The notes under the pieces were generated by a model, which was not told where the DNA came from, searched no databases, and saw only the letters and a program-made list of their open reading frames with translations. Shown one piece after another: positions 44,663 through 56,890 of a DNA stretch of 64,000 nucleotides. Position 1 is the stretch's first letter, and each line of letters begins with the position of its first letter. Origin of the DNA: Plutella xylostella (lineage: Eukaryota; Arthropoda; Insecta; Lepidoptera; Plutellidae). A program made the translations under genes and the position numbers. The stretch covers positions 1,681,501-1,745,500 of the forward strand of contig NC_064001.1 of assembly GCF_932276165.1 (NCBI RefSeq), given 5' to 3'.

Positions 44663-47639
44663 ATTATTATATGCCGGCGCGTGCGTGTGACAAAACTTGC
44701 TCAAGTTTCCCGATATTAATTTATTCACCGACACGCAAGGAAGAAGCATGAAAGCTGAAATAATGACTTCTGTAAATAACAAATAAAATTGATAAACACA
44801 ATCTAACAAATCAGAAGTTGTAAACAGTGAGAGAAGAGGGTTGTCGCTGTCTTGTCACGACTGTTACAAATTCAATGAGCTGTGTGACAAACAACTAAAA
44901 ACACTGAAGTTTATACAGGCTGGAATTTTAACAGTGAAACATAGAATAGAATACTACTTTCTTGACTAAACAGAACACAAATAACAATTTATACAGTGAA
45001 ATGAAAGCGATAGGCGGCCTTATCGCTAAAAGCGATCTCTTCCAGGGAACCTTTGGGTGGAGGAATGACTTAAAGAATAAATGAGGAAGGAGTACAAATA
45101 TAGTAGTAAACATTCAGATTTTTTTTTATAATAATACTTAAATACTTAAAATATGAGTCACCCCCATTCGGCTTACCATTTAGTCCCTATTATAACAACC
45201 GACTACGCTGGCGAATATCGAATCTAAGACAAAACAATGTGATGACAATCGGTCCCTACCTATTGTTATGTACAACTACATAGGTATGTGTTAATTACTG
45301 CCGTGGAAACTCTAATTTGGCTGAATAGAACTACTGATCTGGCTCTAGGGGCCTGGGGGGTCACTACAGGAGCTGAATTCCGGAAGTTCGGGGTAAATCT
45401 CAGATTCCGTGCTATATCTTTGTTTGAAATCTACCTACACTAAAATGTCCGCTTCAAAGCTCCAATTTAACGTCAAACTCATAGCAATTTGGCGTTTGAT
45501 GTTTTAAACGTGTAGGCGTGTAGATGCGTTTTCTGTTTGTTGAACAAGCAACGTTTGGAGTAGTTTGGACACGCATTCGTGCAACAAGAAGCGTGATGCG
45601 TGTGAGAGCTGCCTAATACCGAGAAATAATGTCGTGGTTAGCTGTTGCGCTATCACGACTCCATAACCTTTTACAGGCCAGCTGAAACCCAGCGCTGTGT
45701 CCTTATTGTCTACAGCACATTCTGAGCTGATGCCTTTTTGAGGCTCTGAACAGCATCCTTTTATGTTATTCTTAGTTCCATATTTATATTTCTTGTATTT
45801 TTTGTTGTTGACAGTTGTCAGTGTGTCAAAGAAATGTTTCTATATCTTTTACCTTTAAAATATATCATTGAATTAAATATACCAAAACTTTCGTTCATTT
45901 GTATTTCGTATGCTGTAGTGGCCCCCCTGGTGTACGTTCCCAGAATAATAACGTGCCCGCGCGGGCACGTGACATTAAGTTTGTCATTGTGATTGGATTA
46001 GTGTCACTTTAGCAGGCAGATCCGATGTTTGTGTTTGACATTCCCTGTTCCTAAATTAACGATAAATTGTATTTAAACTCCTGTAACTTTATTTAGAATT
46101 TTATATGAGGCATCAGTAGGTTTCTGGTGTAAGTTGATCGCAGAATGCTTAAAGCTTCAAGTTCATATACTTAACGTAAACTTTACTGAGATCAAGACGT
46201 GTAAACTTCTCGAATGTTACGGCATTGAGTGTAACGGATGGTTTACGGTTGATTTGAGAAATAAATTGGTTGCCTCTAAAATAACCTCTCTAAACATATA
46301 AACCATCGAAGCGGTAAATCTGATTGGGATGGGCGTAGATAGTACGTGTACAAACGCGTGTGTGTTGTGTGTTTATGTTTCTATACACCCACTTTTCCAC
46401 ATTGGGTTATAAATGTCTTGCTTTTCCGTAGAAACTTTTTGGTTACATACGGAATAATTTTATTCAGTAAGAGTCCCCGAGTATCTCCTATATTTAACCC
46501 GTATTTTCGAAAACAACCTGTATTGGATTTTATTTCGGAATAATATACATAACAACTTAGTTTTAAAACTTTTAAAAATATTTTTAGACAGTAGCTCCTC
46601 CTGTACTCAGAATATTCTCTTGCAGTAGTGACTTTGAAGTACTTTAAACCAATAAATTCTAGCCTTTCCACGGTCGCTGCGTGTGACCTGGCGACGTCGT
46701 TCTGTGGAGCTACGTTCTCTCTGTATCCTATTTTCCGCTCTAATATTTCCCGAAAGAACTTTTAACGTGAAAATGCCATCTTTCTCACATTGACATATCG
46801 AGTGAATAGTCTGACATGAGGTAGATATGGCCACATATTTACACTTTAAATAGCTCATAAAAATGATCCACATCGCAAATGCAGATATATCTATCTACGC
46901 TTTTTTATGTTATGATAGGTACTAAGCTACAATAGTTAGATCTCCTGGGAGTTGTTTATTCTCAAATTGGAAACCGAATAAACGTAACCAAAGACTGCGC
47001 AATTCTTTTTCTTGTTTTAGATTTTTTATTGGCACTTTTAGCTTATATATATATTTTATATTAAATCTAAGTATGAATCGAGATTTAAATTTTGATTCTT
47101 GATCGGACCTTTAATACTTATGAGTAGGTATAGGTAAGTACCCGTCTAGCCACTTTGATAAAGAGTTATAAAAGACTTCAGAAAACCCTAAGAATTTACG
47201 TAAGTAGGTACATCAACGTTTCTTGGTTTAAATTTTCCTTTGTGATTAATAAAAAAAGCTTGCCGGCGTCTTTGGGCTTACATAAAGGATAACGATAAAG
47301 ATTTTTAACCGATTTGGAAAAACGAGGAGTTTTTCAATTATTTCAGAAAAAGCTCCAGTAAGATAAGCACAAAATAAGTCTTGAACAGAAAAGGCTAGCC
47401 TAATGTCGCCATCTGCAATATTGAAGTAGACCACTGTACATTTATTTGGGCATCAGAATACTCGTATTACCAACTAAAAACTAGTTTAAATATTGTATTC
47501 AAATTAACTTTTTCATCAGGAATTATTGCTCGTGAGTGTATTTACAGGCTATTAAAAGGGTTAGTTCCGTAAACAACTGAAGACGCGAACAGTCACATCA
47601 CACCGATCAACTTTTGTTTTATATGACAACTTTTCTAAC

Positions 47640-47830
47640 AAATACTTACTTACACCCCAAAGTGATTCTTGGCCTCCGATACAAGAGATCGCCCCTTCTG
47701 GCGGTCTTCCAGTGCAGTTTCTCGCCAGTCTACGGCTTGAAGCTCGCGCAGGTCCGCTTCTACCGCGTCACTCCAGCGGTACCTGAGCCAGCCCACCGGT
47801 CGTTCGATCCAAAGGCTCTTTATCCGCTAT
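47640..47830 (-). pseudogene. LINE reverse transcriptase C-terminal fragment, minus strand
   Basis: Minus-strand translation gives WSDAVEADLRELQAVDWRE followed by a basic stretch, the kind of sequence found at the C-terminus of RTE-like polyproteins. It lies 155 bp upstream of GPCR exon 2. Confidence 0.55.
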
Positions 47831-47889
47831 GATGTTGTCCCAAATTCTAAATAATTTTTGCCCTAGAATACGATGATGATTTCCGCGTT

Positions 47890-47912
47890 CTCCCCAGATC
47901 GGGTGGAAGTAC
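47890..47912 (+). promoter_or_regulatory. Duplicated (decoy) 3' splice site of GPCR exon 2
   Basis: TCTCCCCAGATCGGGTGGAA with following TACAC repeats the true acceptor and first codons of exon 2, 89 bp upstream of the real site (AG at 47896-47897 against 47985-47986). Splicing here would read IGWKYTTSEKFA and then stop, giving a receptor ending after TM2. Use is not demonstrated. Confidence 0.6.
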
Positions 47913-47986
47913 ACTACTTCTGAAAAATTCGCTTAAATTTTTCCAATTTTGCCCTGTAATATGACAATTGTTCTCCCCGTCCCCAG

Positions 47987-48108
47987 ATCGGGTGGAAGTA
48001 CACGAACGCATGGCTGGCGGGCAACCTGTGCTGCAAGCTGCTGCTGGTGCTTCGAGCATTCGGGCTCTACCTCTCCTCCAACGTGCTCGTCTGCATCTCT
48101 ATTGACAG
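47987..48108 (+). CDS. Class A peptide GPCR (ACP/AKH/corazonin-receptor family), exon 2
   Basis: The exon encodes residues 110-150. It has the first extracellular loop (WKYTNAWLAGN), the conserved Cys at the top of TM3 (C124 or C125), and TM3 (LRAFGLYLSSNVLVCISID) ending in the Arg of the DRY-equivalent. That Arg is split 2/1 by the next intron. FGLYLSS is a hallmark of the AKH/ACP/corazonin receptor group, and NVLVCISIDRF, as far as I recall, points to ACP receptors rather than AKH or corazonin receptors. The acceptor is CCCCAG at 47986. The donor GTCAGT at 48109 is the first of ten tandem donor-like copies. Confidence 0.88.
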
Positions 48109-48285
48109 GTCAGTGTCTCTTGACAGGTCAGTGTCTATTGACTGGTCAGTGTCTATTGACAGGTCAGTGTCTATTGACAGGTTATTGACTATTTACAGGT
48201 CAGTGTCTATTGACAGGGTCAGTGCCTATTGACAGGTCAGTGTCTATTGACAGGGTCAGTGCCTATTGACAGGTCAGTGTCTATG
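48101..48285. repeat. 18-bp minisatellite made of the exon 2 end and its splice donor
   Basis: About ten copies of GTCAGTGTCTATTGACAG, two of them 19 bp. Donor-like GT positions are 48109, 48127, 48145, 48163, 48181, 48199, 48218, 48236, 48255 and 48273. The first six are spaced by exactly 18 bp, so they keep the reading frame (repeat peptide SVSIDR). The frame closes at 48230-48232. Confidence 0.92.
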
Positions 48286-48430
48286 GTTGTCATTCTAACT
48301 TAGTGTCGCTTCACACAGGCCACCCGCCACAGCCACAAACACCGCCACGACAAGCTTTCGTAGGGAAATTATATTTAGCGTGTGGCCGCCACCGGCGTCA
48401 ACCATGTGCGGCGAGTCCATATTCATACTC

Positions 48431-49775
48431 ATGCTCACGGCTGTAATCCCCGATAAGGTAGTCAGAGGTAGGGCGTGCAAAACCGGTTAACCGGTTAACC
48501 GGAAAACCGGTTAACCGGACAATATATCACGGTTTTTCATAACCGGTTTTGAGAGTTCAAAACCGAAAACCGGGTTTTCACCGATTTTGATCGTATTTTT
48601 ATATACTTTTTTACATACATTAGAAGTTGAACCCATAAACTCTAAAAATAAAAGAATTTGTATATCTGTTGGCACACTGATGGACACTAGATTAATGGTG
48701 AAACTCATAAAAAAAGCACTAAAATATTGTATGGAAATTGAGTGACGATTTTCTGGTGCACATGCCGGCACTCTGCCTAGGCGCAGTAACGCAAACACGA
48801 CGTCAGTGACCGATGTGTGCGTGTGAGTTCACATTTTTTGCTGTATGAAAACTTATTGCTGTGTGAAAAAAAGGTACTCTGGGTGCACATAATTATAACG
48901 TTGAAATCTGGCCCAATAAAGCACAACAAGATGGTCTTCATACAAACTCTAGGTAAAACAGGACTGCATTGACCGTTGTTGAAAATATAATTAGGCCAAG
49001 TGCGGGGACTGCATTCGACGTTATGGACTTTTTTCATGAAGTGTTGAGGACGTCAAATCAAATGCAGTCGTGTCCATCAATGAGTTAGGCTTTCTTTCGT
49101 TGCGTTGATATGAACAAATCTGTAATACATCAAAAAAACATTCATCATCTTTTACTGCTACTATAGAGTGGTCGTAAGAATCAGACGATAAATGTTTTTT
49201 TTTTCAAAATCTGCCTGTATGTTTAAAATATACTTACAATTATTGATGATAACAGAACGATATTTAAAACACCATTAAGGTGCCACACACTTTTTTTAGA
49301 TGTGATAACAGTAAGTACTATGATAATTCTTATTTAACTTTTTTTCATGTTCACTAAATTATTAATTTGTCATATGGTTGATTAAAAATAGGTAAGTAGG
49401 TAGGTATATCATAAAAAATGTTTTATTCGTATGTTTTGTGGATATCTCTATCTAAGAATATGGGTTCCTTGTTTAATTAGTACTGTATGACAAAAATATT
49501 TAAGTAATATCAAAACCGGTGAAAAACCGGTTACCCGGTTTTGAGGCTGAAAACCGAAAATTCAAAACCGGTTTTGAAAACCTTCCGGTTTTGCACGCCC
49601 TAGTCAGAGGTGACTCTGGTGAGTCACCCGCTTTTCGCCGTACATTTGTACTCACGTGATAGATTGCGAGCCGTATCGCCGTTTTTGAATGAGTACAATG
49701 CACTTAGGCTATACATCTAAATGTGCAGATTTCCACACGATGTTTTCCTTACCGTACATTGTACTCAAATTCCAA
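48431..49775 (-). mobile_element. SINE family A split by a hAT element
   Basis: SINE sequence 48431-48468 (ATGCTCACGGCTGTAATCCC) resumes at 49611 (TGACTCTGGTGAGTCACCCG) after the inserted transposon. It continues through the core GATGTTTTCCTTACCGTACA. It is orientated as at 1583-1920; the tRNA head is not preserved. Confidence 0.75.
48469..49602. mobile_element. hAT non-autonomous element, 1,134 bp
   Basis: 18-bp terminal inverted repeats TAGGGCGTGCAAAACCGG, with subterminal AACCGGTT-type words. It is flanked by the 8-bp target duplication GTCAGAGG (48461-48468 and 49603-49610). Terminal sequence and 8-bp TSD are diagnostic of the hAT superfamily. No transposase. Confidence 0.9.
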
Positions 49776-50430
49776 AGAATTCAATGATATATTATGTCAG
49801 CGCCAGGATTAACTAATTTTGCTTTCATATAGTCATTAGAAATGAAAAATAAAACTTAAATTATACTATTAAAATTAGGTTACAATTTAATTATACAAAT
49901 ATCGATTATAAATTAGACACTAGCAAGTGTTTAAGTCACTAAATTGCTCTCCACTTGACTAAATGACTTGCCTAGTGAGAACAAGACTTTAGACTCCCAT
50001 CTCGTGTGTATATTGACCCGTATCCTGTATCAACAGGCTTCCACGTGGTGTCTTCTTCAAGGCAAATATTCCAATACAAGGTCTTATAATAATTCAAAGT
50101 ATCTTTCACAATAGAACGGAAATTCCATACTTTAACATTACAATACAATTCAAAGACTTTATTTAAAAACACACAACATTATATACATTACAAAGTAAGA
50201 GATTAACACAATAATAATATAAGAGCATGTTTCGAAGATGTTTGGATAAAAGTGTTCTGTTTGATAAAAATAGCACTGTTTCGTAAAACTACAAATAGTA
50301 AGACAGTGCTAACTTTGAAACGGGTCAAATGGTTGGTTAATATGGTTTTCTTTAACTTTAATCACTAAATCAATGAAGAAGATAAAGTCCAATTATTTAT
50401 TTTTCTCTATGATAAAGTCATATAGGTACG

Positions 50431-50558
50431 GTCAGCTGCATAAGTAGCTATACACTTTTGTTCCTTGTCAAACTAGCTACATAACAAACAAAGTGTTTTA
50501 ATAGGCAGTTTGTGAGTTTGACAAGGTACAAAAGTGTACAGCTACTTATGCAGCTGAC
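50431..50558. mobile_element. Foldback MITE, 128 bp
   Basis: GTCAGCTGCATAAGTAGCT at left and AGCTACTTATGCAGCTGAC at right. Arms of about 45 bp are inverted with few mismatches. Confidence 0.85.
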
Positions 50559-51168
50559 ACGTTTTTTTGAACGCAGCATATTTTTAGGAATGCGAAAAAT
50601 AATCAAATTATTGCATAATTGCAACGTTGGCGTAGCTAATGCGTGTTTAATCCCACCATTTCATCATTGTGAAACAGGCGGTAAATATAATTATCTACAA
50701 ACTCAAATATCATAACGCTGTGGCAGAAATTTACAACCTCTGGGAATCTAATTTAATTCCAATTACCTGTAAATACAATCCGTATTTCCGAAATGGAAAT
50801 CCATTTGGCAGAGCAACAATACAGTGTATCTGCAGATATTGCAAAGCAATTACCCCATGAACTCGAGTTATGTTTGATTGACTCTAGCAAGCACCATGTT
50901 CATGTATACGATCTTTTGAGGCTCTTAATAAACACTCTCATAAATTAAGGCTAAAGATACTCTTAATTTCCAAAACTCGTTGAGAACAAACGTTGTTCAA
51001 AATGACCCCTGAGTCGCCTTCTTTCGGCTTAGTGTTTCTGCAACACCCTGTAGAGTAGATACAGACTATTATACACTAGATGATAACAAGTTCAATAACA
51101 ATGGAAACATGACGTTGACATTTAGTGACGCTATAAAAACATCCTTACTATGCTAACTACATAATCCT

Positions 51169-51912
51169 ATACCATTTTCCAGAACCAATGATATGGGAGA
51201 CGTTTTCATGACGTTTTGAGTTTGGCAGTTTTAGAGATGTCCGAGAGTAATATTCTATCGACTTGTACCTATCGATATTATGTACGGGTCAATTTGTATG
51301 TGTCAGATTAAACACCGACATTGATGATCAGTTCATCTTGCAAACAATCTATCCGAGCCAAATAGTCACAGTCCTGTAATATAATTCTTTTTGTTCTATC
51401 AACCAAACTCAAATGAATTACAAACTCACGACATTCCGAGTTTATATTAGCCTTTCTCGACATTTTGACAAAAATAACAAACAAAATGACAAAAAACAGA
51501 CCGAAATTTTCCAACAACAATAGGATAATAAAACCATAAATTAAACTTTACTCAAAGGATATCGATGAACTATACATGAAGGTAGATTATTAATAAAATA
51601 TATTAAAATGATTATTATTCTGAGAGGCAGCATGAGAGAGATATGCACTCTGATTAAAAACATCATAGTTTGTTTTAAAGCTGTTGAGTTACTATAATGC
51701 AATGTAAAAAATTCTAATATTTTATCGATTTCAGAACGTCGACTTTGATGTGTCCCGTCTCTAGTACGTTCCATTTTACCAAAGTGTGTACTCAAGAAAT
51801 ATATATTATGTGTAGTCGTTGTCAATAAAATGACAGATTTTGCAATAGTATTCATGCGTTAAATGGAAAATTTTAAAGTTTCACCCATATCATTGGTTCT
51901 GGAAAATGGTAT
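51169..51912. mobile_element. DNA transposon with perfect 29-bp TIRs, about 744 bp
   Basis: 51169-51197 (ATACCATTTTCCAGAACCAA onward) and 51884-51912 are exact reverse complements, with TA at both edges. Two minus-strand frames inside (51308-51520 and 51541-51855) show no transposase motif, so it is non-autonomous. Confidence 0.85.
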
Positions 51913-51918
51913 AACTAA

Positions 51919-52324
51919 TCCTAACTAATATTATAAATGCGAAAGTAACTGTGTCTGTCTGTCTGTCTGTCTGTTACTCTTTCACGCCAAAACTACTGAA
52001 CGGATTTGAATGAAATTTGGTATACATATGGTATAGACCCTGGGAAAGAACATAGGGTACTTTTTATCCCGGAATTCCCACGGTAAAACTTTTAAGGCTA
52101 AGCGAAGCGCGCGGGAACAGCTAGTAATATTATAAATGCGACAATAACTGTGTCTGTCTATCTGTCTGTCTGTTACTCTTTCACGCCAAAACTACAGAAC
52201 GGATTTGAATGAAATTTGGTATACATATGGTCTAGATAGTGAGAAAAAACATAGGTTACTTTTTATCCCGGAATTCCCACGGGAAGACTTTTTAAGGCGA
52301 AGAGAAACTCGCGGGAACAGCTAG
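51919..52324 (+). mobile_element. Head-to-tail Helitron dimer (Lep1 type)
   Basis: Unit 1 51919-52124 starts TCCTAACTAATATTATAAAT and ends CTAG. Unit 2 52125-52324 begins directly with TAATATTATAAATGCGACAA and also ends CTAG. The dimer lies six bases beyond the right TIR of the preceding transposon. Confidence 0.85.
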
Positions 52325-52703
52325 TATGTAATAAAAAAAAACCTTAACAATTTAAATCAGTATGTAGATTTTTCAATAATTTTATTGATAGCAATATTAT
52401 GTAGGTCAAAGAGCATTGTTTTTTTTGTTTGAACTACGTCAAACAAATACGAAGGTTCATTAGTCCTTAACTTGGCCGAGCGAATGCCTATTGCTTATCC
52501 AATTTACCGACATAATTACATTCCTTTAGCTGGCACAGTTGCCGTTTAATCTAGATCTAGACTCCATTTTACGTTTCACTGTCGACGATCGCATCAGTAC
52601 TTGTGTTTTGTATGTATTTATTTGTTTCATACATTTTTATTTTACAATTTACAAAAGTACAATCAATGCACTTTCTACCAGTTGCCTTGCTTGCAACGAA
52701 ACA

Positions 52704-52810
52704 TTACCCGAAATAAGAACCTTACATTCTTAACCCTAAACCTCTTGAGGTTCAGGGTTAAGAATGTAAGGGGATATCTGTTTGTAAGTTAAAATTCTTA
52801 TTTCGGGTAA
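52704..52810. mobile_element. Foldback MITE, 107 bp
   Basis: Outer ends TTACCCGAAATAAGAA / TTCTTATTTCGGGTAA, and an inner hairpin (CCTTACATTCTTAACCCT and complement, one mismatch over 23 bp) around TCTTGA. Confidence 0.8.
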
Positions 52811-53265
52811 AGCAGCAATTTTGTTGAAATATAGCCAAGCGAATTTTCGATTCATTCAGCTTTGACGAAGGAAAATTGAGCGAACCTAATCATAAATAAC
52901 AGCCATTTTGGAAATGTACGTACTTACATAAAGCATAATACACTTTAAACGGTAAATAGCTAATGTTTCTTTGCCAATCGGGGATCCTTAAAATATGTAT
53001 TTTATTGATTACTTGTAAGAAGTACTTAGATGGACTCTCTGAAATTCCTTGAAATTGGAAAGCAGGTAACTGGAAAAGTAATAATTCTAACTTATCAAGT
53101 AGGAATGCTTAACTCAAAATACATATTAAACTTCGCCATTTTTTAAGTCTTCCCTAAGAGGTGTATTCTGGAAGATTGCATGGTCACTTTAATATTCAGC
53201 AAAATATATAATAATTTTTACAAATCAATTTATGTTAAAAGAGGTATGTTAAAAAACAAATTAGT

Positions 53266-53945
53266 GTGGTACCTTTTTTTTACGAAGGGGAAATCTTCAG
53301 AAAGATTCCCGCCGACCTCGCGGGAGGAAGGCGGGATATGTGGGATTTCTACCTTCTAAAACCCCCTCGGTGGCCACCATCAGTGCAGGTAGGTGCTCCG
53401 GGATCTCCAGGGGAACGCACCGGAGTCACCTCGCACTGTGCCGCAGCTCTTCTCCGGGAGACTCAAGGTCTCCCCACTCCTTCGCAGCCTGCGCGGCTGT
53501 ACATGGCCACATGCACAGCCGCTCTTCCCAGGGCCGCTATTATGCGGCGGCTCAGACCCCCGTCCTCACCGCCCACAGCCCCTAACCTCCTTTTGGTCGC
53601 CTTCTACAACGGGCAGGAGATACCGTAGCCTTATTCTTACTCCCGGGCTACAGGGACGCGACGGGCTCACCTGGCCTGAGCCCTTCGCCGTCGCCTCCGA
53701 GCTGGATCGGCCCTCTCCCGATCTCGCTCTGCGGCCTCTTTCTGGACCATGACGGTCTCACAGAACGAGACCACGGCCTTCCAACACTCCTTGCCTCGAG
53801 TCATGGCTGCCACCACTGAGGGCAGTGACAGATCCGGCCCGATCCTGTTAGCCAGGATCTGCCTTTCGGACTCCCACGCTAGGCACACTGCAAGTGTGTG
53901 CTGCGCGGAGTCCAGGCTGCCTTCACAGTGGTAGTGTGCGGTACC
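53266..53945 (-). mobile_element. 5'-truncated R1-like LINE, minus strand
   Basis: A GC-rich island with a short poly(A) tail (seen as T run 53273-53281) at its 3' end. The minus-strand frame down to 53667 encodes a C-terminus with HYHCEGSLDSAQHTLAVC, LSLPSVVAAMTRG and a final basic run RRRRRR, which fits R1-clade ORF2 ends. Long open frames on the plus strand here are antisense shadows. GGTACCT at both junctions may be a short target duplication. Confidence 0.75.
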
Positions 53946-54959
53946 TATATTAACAGCCCTGTATTAAAAATAATGTTCTTTTACTACATATATTATATAC
54001 CTATCTTCTACTTGGTATTTTGTGACCTAAGTACAAAAAAATATTGTATATTGTATATATTTATAGGCACGGAACTTTTTTGAACAAGTTTTAGATTTTT
54101 TATGCACAGAACGGCCATCATTTATATCTTAAACTCCAGAATAATGCCCGAAGCGCGGGGATTCCTTGTAATGTGGTAGGTAATACAGTCTAATTTATTG
54201 GTTAAACTTTTTAATTTTCTTCTACCCCGGCACCTTTTTCATGGAAAACATATTATTATCTTTTCCAGCGACTTGATGGTCACGTGATTACTTACTACGA
54301 AGAAGCACAATATTTTTTAATAATTTCCAAAAGTCGAAGAGCTAAAGTTGTTTAGAATGAGTGAATGACCCTCTGACTCACCCCCTTTTGGCTTAATAAT
54401 TTACTACTTGCAAAAGTACATACTGTATAAGAAACGGGATAAGTAACATTAGGTATATACATTAAAAAAATATATGTTACTTATTGTGAGGAGGTGGTTG
54501 TTATGAATGAATATTCCTGGAAGTATGGCAGAGCAGATCTAAAAATCAAACGTTTAAGATAAAACAAAAATCGCGGGAAAAATTTAGCCTCAAATAATAT
54601 TCAGCGGCATTCATCTTAATTTTCAGAAAATCTTCCTTATATAGGGTTGGTACGTTTTTTGGCAGAAAGGTAAAATAGCTCTTGAGTATTTTTCGAGGAC
54701 CCTTCTAAAGTACGAATAATTAGAGTACTTAAGATTCTTACAAAAATACTAAAGAATTACGTAGTAACAGGTATAAATAAGTTTTCTTTCGTGAGTACTT
54801 CAAAAATCGATTTATTGATCGACTTACGCGTGTTAAGACATGACTTTAACTAATAAAAGACCATAATGTTTTGACGGTAATATCGTGGTAATATCTGTAA
54901 TAGTGGAAGAAATTATCTACTTTATAATATTTTTCTGTCGAAATAATTTTTGAAGGTTA

Positions 54960-55150
54960 ATAATGTCGGCTTGAAAACGTCTGACAGTCGGGTTGCCCAT
55001 TTACCCGACAACTCTCTCAGCACAAGCTTGCTTGTGTTGGGGTCCACCAACCCGCACTAGGCCAGCGTGGTGGGCTAGGCCTAATACCCTTCCTTGGAAG
55101 GAGACCCGTGCCCCAGCAGTGGGGACGTGATAGGTCGTGGTGATGATGAA
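54960..55150 (+). mobile_element. RTE-type 3' end
   Basis: Contains CTAGGCCAGCGTGGTGGGCT and GGAGACCCGTGCCCCAGCAG followed by a GAT-rich tail. Same family as 13150-13345. Confidence 0.65.
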
Positions 55151-56584
55151 TAATGTCGATTCCGAAAGCAGAATTTGTAATTTTATTTAGTTTGAGTGGA
55201 ATTGTGACTATCGCTGGTCATCTTTTTATATTAACTTAATGTTGCAGCTAATAATAAACACGCTAAACCTAGGATTCGCCTATGAGAAAGCAAGAACCGC
55301 TAAGGGGGTTCGGTAGTAAAATTAAGCAATTTGCAAAAAACATAATTCTCACGACTGTAATTTACTCACGATCACGGCCGTATTTTTTATATTTGACTGT
55401 AAATTTGAGATTTTGTTGTTTTTCATGTAAAGTGAATTGTGGTGAATATACATAAAAAATATACAGACGAATCGAGAACCTCCTCCTTTTTTTCGAAGTC
55501 GGTTAAAAATAGTATTTTTCATGCATAATTTAAAACAATAATAGTTTTCATTTCATTTCAACTCGCTTATGCTACATTTACTTAAATCCTCATAATATGA
55601 AATGCTCTCTAAGATTGCAATACGACAGCCGAGACAAACAAGATTAGTGACGCTGCAGATTTAATAATAACATTAATAACAGTGTCAAGACCAATGTTGA
55701 GTTCGAAATAAAATCCATTAGGGATTATTGTCACTGCCAGGGTAGGCAAGCGGTGGATGGCTTATGGAACATATTTGTTATTTTAAATAATATATTATCG
55801 CTCCTATTTATTTTTTGCATGTTACAATTTAATTGTGAGATAACTGAGGGTTGGTTGGTTGTCTTTAGGCATTGTAAAGACGTCCACACAGTTTTATATG
55901 GTTGGTGATGTTCATTATCATTTATGATAATCTTTTGGATTAGTACCTACCTAAAATATCCTTTTTCTATCATTCTGTAACGGTCTATTTATCGTAGAAT
56001 TAATTTTATTATGCATATGCCATTTTAATATTATGGGAACTGTCCCTTACTGAACTTACGACGGCCCCATGGGGATATTCTGACTATTACTGACCCTTAA
56101 CCCTTAGCTCTTGCGTAGTCACGTTATGTGAGCCCTTATAAAACTAACTAGTACACGAGGGACTATCAATTCTCAATTCTTAGATTAACAATACACGCAC
56201 CAGATGATGTGTAACATACAAAAACAAAAAAACTGTCGCATTTTGTTCTGAGACGTTTCTTTTACACTGAAACTCCATTCAGTTCGTTTTAGAATATCGG
56301 TGTCTCAATTCATCTTCAAACAAAACTGAACAAATTAGAATGATTCTAGGAAAAATGTAGATTCTATTAAAACATGTATAGTATTTTAATAATGAAAGTA
56401 CCTAGACAGAATAGGTAAATTATTTAAAAAGAACTTTAATGTCGCATTAATTACGAATAAAAAGTATCTAAGTGGAAATAGCCTGACCTTGTTGTTATAC
56501 TATAGCAGAGTTAGGTTATTCATTAGTAAAAGACATACATATTTTAGATAAAAAAACGATAATTAGAGCAATAAGTACATACAT

Positions 56585-56755
56585 ATGCTCACGACTGTCT
56601 TCCCCGAAGAGGTAGTCAGAGGTGTGGCTCGTAAGAAATTCACAGCATTTCCCTGTACATTTGTATATACTCACGTGATAGGTCGCGAGCCGTATCGCCG
56701 TTTTTGAATGAGTACAATGCACTTAGGGTACCTACCCATCTAGAATCTAGATGTG
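56585..56755 (-). mobile_element. SINE family A fragment
   Basis: CGAAGAGGTAGTCAGAGGTG and GATAGGTCGCGAGCCGTATC match the copies at 1583 and 48431. The core and tRNA head are missing. Confidence 0.7.
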
Positions 56756-56784
56756 TAATTTAAACAATAACAGTATAATATATT

Positions 56785-56890
56785 AATTCATCATCATCAT
56801 CATCATCTGGACGTAGGCCTCTCCCAAAGCACGCTACTGGATGCGATCTTTAGCTTTCCGCATCCAATCATAACCAGCCAACTTTCGCAA
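56785..56890 (-). mobile_element. LINE 3' end fragment, minus strand
   Basis: A (CAT)n run precedes GACGTAGGCCTCTCCCAAAG, which is the complement of the RTE-type ending at 22970-23037. Confidence 0.65.

Larger units (their letters stand above)
24665..47986 (+). other. GPCR intron 1 (23.3 kb), transposon-rich
   Basis: The intron runs from GTTAGT at 24665 to TCCCCGTCCCCAG ending at 47986 and joins exons 1 and 2 in phase 0. No other gene was found on either strand. The content is dispersed transposons, listed separately, plus AT-rich DNA. Long stretches without anything recognised are about 26150-27180, 28870-29600, 32670-33110, 33240-35380, 36630-37100, 39930-41370, 41440-44520 and 44665-47640. 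Confidence 0.85.

Noticed and set aside
47949..48188. 79-codon ORF with LLTGQC repeats
   Set aside because: A wrong-frame shadow of GPCR exon 2 and the donor minisatellite.
53266..53752. Overlapping plus-strand ORFs of about 120 codons
   Set aside because: Antisense to the R1-like LINE coding and 3' region; Pro/Ser-rich shadow frames in GC-rich DNA.
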